In this document: positions 57,796 to 64,000 of the stretch, piece by piece
Layout: every line of letters starts with the position of its first letter
Numbering within the stretch: position 1 is the stretch's first letter
Origin: Petrolisthes cinctipes
Taxonomy: Eukaryota > Arthropoda > Malacostraca > Decapoda > Porcellanidae
NCBI GenBank assembly: GCA_033782935.1
Contig: JAWQEG010001332.1
Location: forward strand, 31,001 to 95,000
Direction of reading: 5' to 3'
Length of the DNA stretch: 64,000 nt
Program-made: the position numbers and the translations under genes
Notes under the pieces: generated by a model
Told to the model about the DNA's origin: nothing
The model's database searches: none
Seen by the model: only the letters and a program-made list of their open reading frames with translations

Positions 57796-58266
57796 GTGAA
57801 GTTTGGATGGACACCTGAATGTCAACAGGCTTTCTGTATGACTAAACAGATTCTATCTAAGTTCCCAGTACTCAGAGCTCCAGATTATGATAAAACATTT
57901 AAGATTGCTGTCAACGCTAGTAATATAGCTGCAGGTGCAGTGTTATTACAGGAGTTTTCAGGAATAGATCATCCTATATGTTACTACAGTAAAAAGTTCA
58001 ATTCTGCCCAGAAAAATTATTCCGTAATTGAAAAAGAACTCTTGTCCATAGTTTTGTCCCTACAACACTTCGCTGTTTACCTTCAATCTGCTTGTACAGC
58101 TATAACAATTTTCACTGATCACCACCCTTTAAAATTCTTGAACAAGTTTAAATACAAAAATCAGCGTCTTACAAGGTGGAGTCTCTTCCTGCAGGAATAT
58201 AATTTGGAGATTAACCACATCAAAGGAAGAAATAATGTAATAGCTGATTGTTTGTCAAGGATATGA
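57796..58266 (+). pseudogene. Gmr1-like RNase H domain
   Basis: The blocks are VKFGWTPECQQAFCMTKQIL, FKIAVNASNIAAGAVLLQEF (the first catalytic Asp of the usual DAS box is Asn here), ICYYSKKFNSAQKNYSVIEK with the catalytic Glu in the EKELL stretch, TIFTDHHPLKFLNK (catalytic Asp), and NHIKGRNNVIADCLSRI at the end (final Asp). Its stop at 58264-58266 is followed directly by the LTR region with no integrase downstream. Confidence 0.88.
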
Positions 58267-58310
58267 GACGCTTGAATGCTCACAGTCGCATTCCTTTCTA
58301 GCGATGGAGG

Positions 58311-58879
58311 TGTTAGGTGAGGAGGCTCGATACAGTCTCAGTAGAGGCGAACGAATCAGTTTCGCTACCTGTGTTAGAGGAGTGACGTCAGCTTCGTGAC
58401 TCATGATATAAAAGCCCGGTTAAGAGTGAATCTCGGGGTTAGCAGAACAACTGTGATAGTGGAAGGAGGTGGCTGGTGAAGTTCGGTAGTGTTGTGGGGT
58501 TTGATCGTAGTTATAAGGTATTGTACTTCTATTATTATTATTATTATTATTATTGGTGGTGTTATTAGTATTGTATATGTAGATCATATTTAGTCACTAT
58601 TTTCCACGGGTGTTCAGAGATATACGTGGTGAGTTTGTATGAGGGAATATGGTCCAGTGTTATGACCGGTGAGCCAACTAAATTCATGGCTGCTATTGTT
58701 TACCTTCAGTACATTCCTTATGGTGCATGGGGACACTTGTAGCACTTCACCACAAATCTGGTGAACCTGTAATTTACACCTTGTACTGTTAATTATATCT
58801 TTTTATATTTTATACAGCGTCTATTATGATCCTTGGTGTCAAAATTTATTTTCATGACGTAAAGTCGGGACGCGTAACA
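58311..58879 (+). mobile_element. 3' LTR of the Gmr1-like element
   Basis: It starts tgttaggtgaggaggctc just after the purine-rich agcgatggagg (a plausible polypurine tract) and ends gacgcgtaaca. The termini TGTTA and TAACA are inverted copies of each other, as LTR ends should be. It contains a TATA box and an upstream CRE-type site, and a short (ATT)n at about 58530-58555. Length is 569 bases. There is no second copy in the window for confirmation. Confidence 0.7.
58383..58414 (+). promoter_or_regulatory. LTR core promoter: CRE-type site and TATA box
   Basis: The palindrome tgacgtca (58383-58390), the consensus site of CREB/ATF factors, lies 16 bases upstream of tataaaag (58407-58414). The spacing fits an RNA polymerase II promoter in U3, with transcription starting near 58440. 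Activity is inferred only. Confidence 0.55.
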
Positions 58880-59399
58880 ACACTCACACATACACACTCA
58901 CACATACACACACACTCACACATACACACTCACACATACACACACACATACACACACACACACACATCAGGAAAGCATAACAGAAAGAAACACGAAAATT
59001 CAGACGAATATTTACATATGACCACGTTAATCCACCAAAACGAGGGTGGCATACCAGAAGTTCCTCCAGAACCTGGTGGTTCAGCAGGTGTCAACAAACC
59101 ACATCAAGTGGCAGGCCCTGGGACAGCAAGTGTCGGACAGTGGGGCAGGCCAGGCAATAGTGCTCTATAGTGTTAGCACGAAGCGCTCAACACAAGCGAT
59201 ACTCAGTGAAGGAAGGCTCACCCTGCATCCCAGCAACCTGCCACGGTGGCCGGTAGCAAAGCCTCAAACGAGCAGAGACTACATTGTGCCTTCGAATCAT
59301 GAGTTCCCGACGACGGTAGGAATATTTGTGCTGGCAGACAGACTGCGCCGCCGTACAGGGAGAAGAGCAGCGGAGCGGACTCTATAGAGGAAACATGTT

Positions 59400-62300
59400 A
59401 GGGAGAGAGGACGTCCAACACCACGAGGAGGCAGATGGCAGGCCTCCTTAGCGAGTCTGGCACCCATAAAAATTTGACAGTCAAGTTACGATGATGCAAT
59501 AAGGCCAAAAACGACAAAATCTGCTGAACAACAGTAGTGTGTGTGGGCTGAACAATAGAGAGGGAATGAAGGGTAGGTTTGGAGATACAAAAAATGGCAG
59601 AATTCACTCCACGTTGACAAACAAGACAAACAGCATCCAGAATGGCATACAGTTCACAAAATGTTTAGCTAGAGTGGTTACAGAGAAGGCAGTTCCGACT
59701 TGGAAGTAGGTGTGAAGCTCACATCAGGTATTGGTAGCATCCATGGAGGGGGCCCTGGGATGATGTATACAACCATTATATCTATATTAAGACTACGAAG
59801 CATAGAGGAAACAGACCTTATAAGAATACATCCAGCAGGCAGTATGGGAGGGACAGGGGAGTTTGGTTTAAGTAAGAGAAGTCCTGACTATATGCCAGTA
59901 GTGGGGTGAAAGATATGGGAAATGGAGGCACTTGGCAGTGAAGCAAGTAACATTTGAGTAAATTGTTGCGACTAATGGGGGAAGATGCAACTCACGCTGC
60001 ATATTCACTATCCTGGTCGACATGGGACTGCCGAGAATTTTTCTCATATCTATATTCTGAAATTTCTCTAAAGTTTCCAGAGTAGCACTAGGAAGTTAAA
60101 TCAAAGCAGGGGAGAGGTAATCAACAACTGAACGGATAAAATGAATATAGATGGTCGGCGCTGGAGACGACCCAACAAGTCCTGGACAAAGGGATGGTCT
60201 TGAGGCTTGGCAGGGTCAACTGGCCAAATATTGATTAGTACACCCAGGTAGCGGTTCTGGGGACACATGAGAATGACAGTCCTTCCAATGGTGAATACTG
60301 GCCAAGCTTGAGGAAGGTGACAGGTGAATATTCTGCTCTTATCTGGAGAGACAATAATGCCTCAGAGAGAGGAGGCCACAGAAAAGGAGTCAAGAAACTG
60401 CTGGAGATCCCTTGGTGAGGTGGAATGAACACTGATATCATCAGCATAGCACGTAATTGTAGTTCCAGGAATATTAGGGAGAGAAGCGAGCAACCGATGC
60501 ATCAGAATATTAAATAAAAATAGGCAGAGAGCACCTCCTTGAGGTGTACCAAGATGAAAACAGTGCAAAGGACTGAGTCCACACACGGGAGGTCCTGTTA
60601 CTGAGGTAACCCGGAATCCACCATAGTAGATTACCCTCCATCCAAATTCAACCAGTTGATCCAACATGACGTCCCTATTAGTAACATCGAAGGCACTTCG
60701 AAGGTCAATGAATGCCACCTCACTGTGCCTGGAGTGGCAAGAGTACAGGTCGACTAGGCAGTGGTGTGTGCTCTGCTGGGAAAGGAAACCAAACAGCCAT
60801 GGAGAAAGGCGATTCTGCAGTCGGTACACAAGACGATTAGGTAAGATTCTCTCCATAACCTTACAAAAACAGGAAGTAAGGGAAATAGGCCTGAACTTCA
60901 CAGTGCTGGGATTAGGGATGGATATTATTGTACTGCTGGTCCAGGCTAGTGGTACACAACCCTCACGAAGACAGAGATTGTACAGTCGAAGTAGAAGGTT
61001 CCTGGGAACTTGTTGAAGTAGGCAAAGCACAGCATAAGTTGTACCATCATCACCAGGAGAAGAAGCTCTACCCCGAGAGAGAGCACGACGCAACTCCTCC
61101 TCAGTTATCTCCTCTGCATCATTGTCATCATCTTGTAACAGAGCAGACATTAGACGTAGCCGATGGACAGCAGCACGGGAAGCGAGTACATCTTGTATGT
61201 GGATGGGTAGACTGGCTGGGGTAGATTGTTCTGACCAGGCATCGACAAGTTGTTTGGCATAGTCGGCAGGAGTGTGATGACGAGCAGTGGCCGGTGTATT
61301 TTTAACAACCCGACGGATGAGGTGCCACATAGAAGCCACACTTGTTTGCTGGTTGATGCTGTCCGTGAACCGCTGCCAAGACTCAGTGTGAGCACAATCC
61401 TGCAGGGCAACTAAAGCATCCCTAGACATCTGGTAACGATGGAGTAGGTCAGGGGTTGGGTTGGCTTGAAACAATAGGCCATCATGTTCAGCCTCCTCCT
61501 TTGCCTCCTGTATACGTGCATCCAGCGTCCAGGAGTGGGCAGTATGGCGATGCTGGAGGTGTGGCCGGGAGACGTATAGGCTATAAAAGTCATGAGTAGC
61601 AGATACAAGATCAGAGTACAACTGTTCAGCTGATGATATGTCAAATGTAGGAAATACATGGGCCATAAATAAGATGTAAGTCGGGCAATATTTAGGGGGC
61701 ACAGCAATACGCAAACGAGTGGCTGAAGCACCTGCCCCAGCAGTTAGAGAATAATGAAACCGAAGAGCAATGTGGTCAGAAAATAAGTCTGGCACGGAGG
61801 AGCACAGGACCTGAGATGCTATCAGGCCAGACGAGAGGATGTAATCCAGAGTACCTCCCCGGCAATGAGTGGCACCACCAGTGTCCCAGTGTGTCAGATG
61901 ATGCTTGCGGATGTATGAAAGGAGACGAACACCATTACGATTAATAGAGCCAGTACCATCACCCAAATCAGAATGCCGAGCATTAAAATCTCCCATATAA
62001 ACCTTACCATGCACTGTTGGAGAAGGAAGAGCCTCAAGAGTGAGTCTAGCTGGGGCAGAATAGACATTACATAGTTGGAGTACTCCATTCCCAGGTAGAA
62101 CCTCAAATAACTGAAAGGTCATGTCAGGATCAGTGGAGGTACGGAGAAGGCGATGTGGCAAGGAGCTATGTATGTAAGTCAGGAGACCATTCCTTACCAG
62201 ATGAACATATGGCACATAACCTGAGAGGGGAGGAGCTTGCCCAGCAGCGAGCGGCCGTCCAGGAAATGCTTCCTGGAGAAAAATAACACTGGGATGATGA

Positions 62301-62587
62301 CGAAAAACATAGGCCTTAAGTTGAGTGAGCTTAGCATAACTGGTAATACCACATACATTCCAGGAGATGACATCCAGCCGGCAATCACTAGCGAACTCTG
62401 TATTTGGAGGTAGAAGTCCGGTGAGTGGGGGCAGATGAGTGACCTGGAGAAGATGGACCAGGAGAAGGGACTGACTCGAAAAGCTTTTCAAGGCGAGATG
62501 CAACAGTATCCATCTTTTTGGTAAGGGTAGTGACAGTTGAGATGATGGCCTGTTGAGCCTCGACCAAGGTGGAGAGTTTGGAGTCAT
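59400..62587 (-). pseudogene. I-like ORF2: APE endonuclease, reverse transcriptase, RNase H-like end
   Basis: An open frame of about 740 codons (to 60362) contains RLDVISWNVCGITSYAKLTQ and IFLQEAFPGR (endonuclease, catalytic Glu). Next are KVYMGDFNARHSDLGDGTGS, GTLDYILSSGLIAS and LFSDHIALRFHYS (catalytic His), a linker, and the RT blocks FRPISLTSCFCKVMERILPN, FIDLRSAFDVTNRDVM, HLGTPQGGALCLFLFNILMH and TCYADDISVHSTSPRD (catalytic Asp pair about 30 residues before the frame ends). A frameshift at about 60360 separates the thumb (NRYLGV-type, 60235-60447). RNase H-like sequence NSAIFCISKPTLHSLSIVQP and FLWVPDS lies at 59398-59607. The ATG at 62587 is the first in frame. Confidence 0.85.
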
Positions 62588-63853
62588 TGGCAGCCTGAGT
62601 GGCAACTAGCCCAACAATCATGGCTTCAAGGGCAGAAAAGCGGTTTTCAAGAGCCGTACATCGTGCCATGAGGGTAGCAACAGACTTATGGAGGGCCAGG
62701 TCTGGAGGTGAGGCAGGGCTGGTAGGAGAAGCAGACTGGGGAGGTGGTGGTGGTGGTGGTGGTGGAGGCGGAGCAATAGTAGAGACACGAGCCTGGACCT
62801 GACGTCGAGTACATCCATGCCACACGTTAACCCCTGGCTGAAGGCATCGTGGACACTTCCATCGAGACGTATCTTCAGGAGGTGAAGGCTCAGAGGTGGA
62901 GGCAGCAGGACGTGATGGTTCGCCCCTGACAGGACACGTCTTGGAATCATGGTCGGCCGCACACCATGCACACTTCGGCCTGGCAGAACAGTACCGGGAG
63001 ATATGCCCAACTCCCCAGCACCTGTAGCACCAAGGCTGGTCATTATGAAGTTTCCTCACCTCACACGGTGGAAGACAAGGGAGGAAATCAAAGGAAATCT
63101 CATTTGGAGGTGGATTGGGTTGACTCCAGACAACAACAATACGGCTAATGGGGAACCATCTTGGAAAAAACGACGGGCAAAGTACACACCAGGGTATCCT
63201 TTGGCAAGTTTCGGGTCAACATCAATAGGAAAACGGGTGAGGATGTAGCTGGGGAACTTACGAGGCCTCTCAGGTGAGTCTTCAAGAATGAGAGGCAGAG
63301 ATAAAAATTCACCAGCCTTCACTCTATCAATGATGTCCTGACACTTCCTAGAGATGTAGACAAACCGGGAGGTGACAGCAGCCATCTTGACTTCAGCCAG
63401 TTCACGCTGTAACTGGAAGGCCCTGTTGACATCAGACAACCAACGCAGCTTTGTGTCTGTAGATGGGTTTCCAGAGAAGGAGAGTTTGACATAGGCATCT
63501 CTCAGGGCAAAAGCAGGAAGGTTGGACGAGGGCAAGGAGTTGGTATACAAAGAAGAAACACCAGGGTGAGGCAGAGAAGGTACGTCGTGCACAGCTGAAG
63601 CACCCTTGGCAGTCTTGGCAGCCGGAGGCAAACAGTCCACACCATCGGAATCCTGCGAGGAGTCGGACGAGGCATCAACAGGTCGCTTGGTAGAGATTGA
63701 GGAGGTGGACGGTTGCAACCTGAGCTGCGGAGTGATTGAGGAGAGGGGGGGAGGGTTGCGAGAAGGCAGCTCAGGCCAGTGATCCTCAATTGGAGACTTG
63801 TCTTCCTCCGACATTGCCAAGTCGGCCTCCAAGCAGGAATCCGCTCTCTCCAT
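62388..63853 (-). pseudogene. I-like ORF1: gag-like protein with three CCHC-type knuckles
   Basis: It starts MERADSCLEADLAMSEEDKS at the ATG at 63853. The N-terminal half is proline/serine-rich, then ALRDAYVKLSFSGNPSTDTK, MAAVTSRFVYISRKCQDIID and a basic region. A one-base loss in a T run at about 63168 shifts the frame. Downstream are the knuckles CYRCWGVGHISRYC, CAWCAADHDSKTC and CPRCLQPGVNVWHGC (63030-62800), a polyproline run encoded by GGT repeats (62740-62770), and a coiled-coil-like end LMARCTALENRFSALEAMIV. Such proteins bind LINE RNA. Only the one frameshift disables it. Confidence 0.82.
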
Positions 63854-63870
63854 CAGGCCAGGCAAGGCCT

Positions 63871-64000
63871 AGATGGTTAGCAAACAACTAAACACTCAAT
63901 CAGCCAGGGACACACACACACACACACACACACAGACAATCACAACAAAACTATACACAGAACCACAACAGACAAACAACACCAGCAACACCACAGAAAC
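63871..64000. other. CA/CAACA-rich 5' flank of the I-like element, window end
   Basis: It holds a short (CA)n run at 63910-63933 and CAACA-rich sequence matching 36150-36270 of unit 1. It is probably part of the element's 5' UTR. Confidence 0.6.

Larger units (their letters stand above)
54006..58879 (+). mobile_element. Gmr1-like Ty3/gypsy LTR retrotransposon, integrase before RT, 5' end missing
   Basis: The plus-strand domain order is gag (SCAN-like capsid and knuckle), aspartic protease, integrase with GPF module, reverse transcriptase, RNase H, then a 3' LTR. In ordinary Ty3/gypsy elements integrase comes last. Integrase before RT with a gypsy-type RT is the known arrangement of the Gmr1 group. 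The 5' LTR and first part of gag are absent; the left edge at 54006 is fused to another element's LTR. At least four frameshifts and two stops make it inactive. The 3' LTR abuts the CA-rich tail of the I-like element. Confidence 0.85.
58880..63870 (-). mobile_element. I-like non-LTR retrotransposon, copy in unit 2
   Basis: This is the best-preserved copy of the family. The 5' end lies beyond 63870 towards the right. ORF1 runs from 63853 to 62388 and ORF2 from 62587 to about 59400, overlapping by about 200 bases in a different frame. The 3' side has a CA-rich tract (58880-58970) that directly touches the LTR of the Gmr1-like element. The poly(A) end seen in the unit 1 copy is missing. Divergence from the unit 1 copy rises from low on the left to about one in ten bases on the right. 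Confidence 0.8.

Noticed and set aside
54006..58879. An envelope gene that would make the LTR element a retrovirus
   Set aside because: No frame of suitable size or character lies between RNase H and the LTR. Only about 45 bases separate them.
59046..59387. 113-codon plus-strand frame present in both units (also 31546-31887)
   Set aside because: It is antisense to the 3' end of the I-like ORF2 and conserved only because the element is duplicated. No domain was recognised.

Overview
This window is eukaryotic, gene-poor and dominated by repeats. I found no host protein-coding gene, rRNA or tRNA that I can support. The best guess for the source is an arthropod, most likely a decapod crustacean. 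The reasons are interstitial TTAGG (arthropod-type telomere) repeats, very long AT, GA and CA microsatellites, and several non-LTR retrotransposon families of a kind common in decapod genomes. The species assignment is inference.

Layout. The window is a tandem duplication. Bases 1-36766 are one unit, and 36767-64000 are a second, incomplete unit that starts again with the same sequence. From the start, each unit holds: two facing Helitron-type helicase fragments around a perfect hairpin; a SINE-like repeat; an (AT)n tract; a composite TTAGG array; a CA-rich tract; a CR1-like retrotransposon (minus strand) sitting inside a 41-bp minisatellite; a polypyrimidine tract; GA arrays; a fold-back element flanked by TTAA; 97-bp and 52-bp tandem repeats; a broken I-like retrotransposon interrupted by a hAT-like piece; a gypsy-type LTR carrying a 39-bp minisatellite; and a long I-like retrotransposon (minus strand) with ORF1 and ORF2.

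The two units differ mainly by mobile elements and minisatellite copy number. Unit 1 has an extra 12-kb block (about 16486-28570). It contains an endonuclease fragment, an I-like ORF1 split by an RTE-type element, an ORF with a cold-shock domain joined to an ORF1-like tail, a second RTE-type element, and a third, more diverged copy of part of the unit. Unit 2 instead has, at 54006-58879, a Ty3/gypsy-type LTR element in which integrase lies upstream of reverse transcriptase (the Gmr1 arrangement) and whose gag is SCAN-like.

The elements do not work together as a pathway. What the window shows is a history of nested insertion, tandem duplication and minisatellite growth. The two points most worth following up are the Gmr1-like element in a probable crustacean and the cold-shock-domain ORF at 22137-23270. 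Nearly all element genes carry stops or frameshifts. Identity statements are by eye, not computed.
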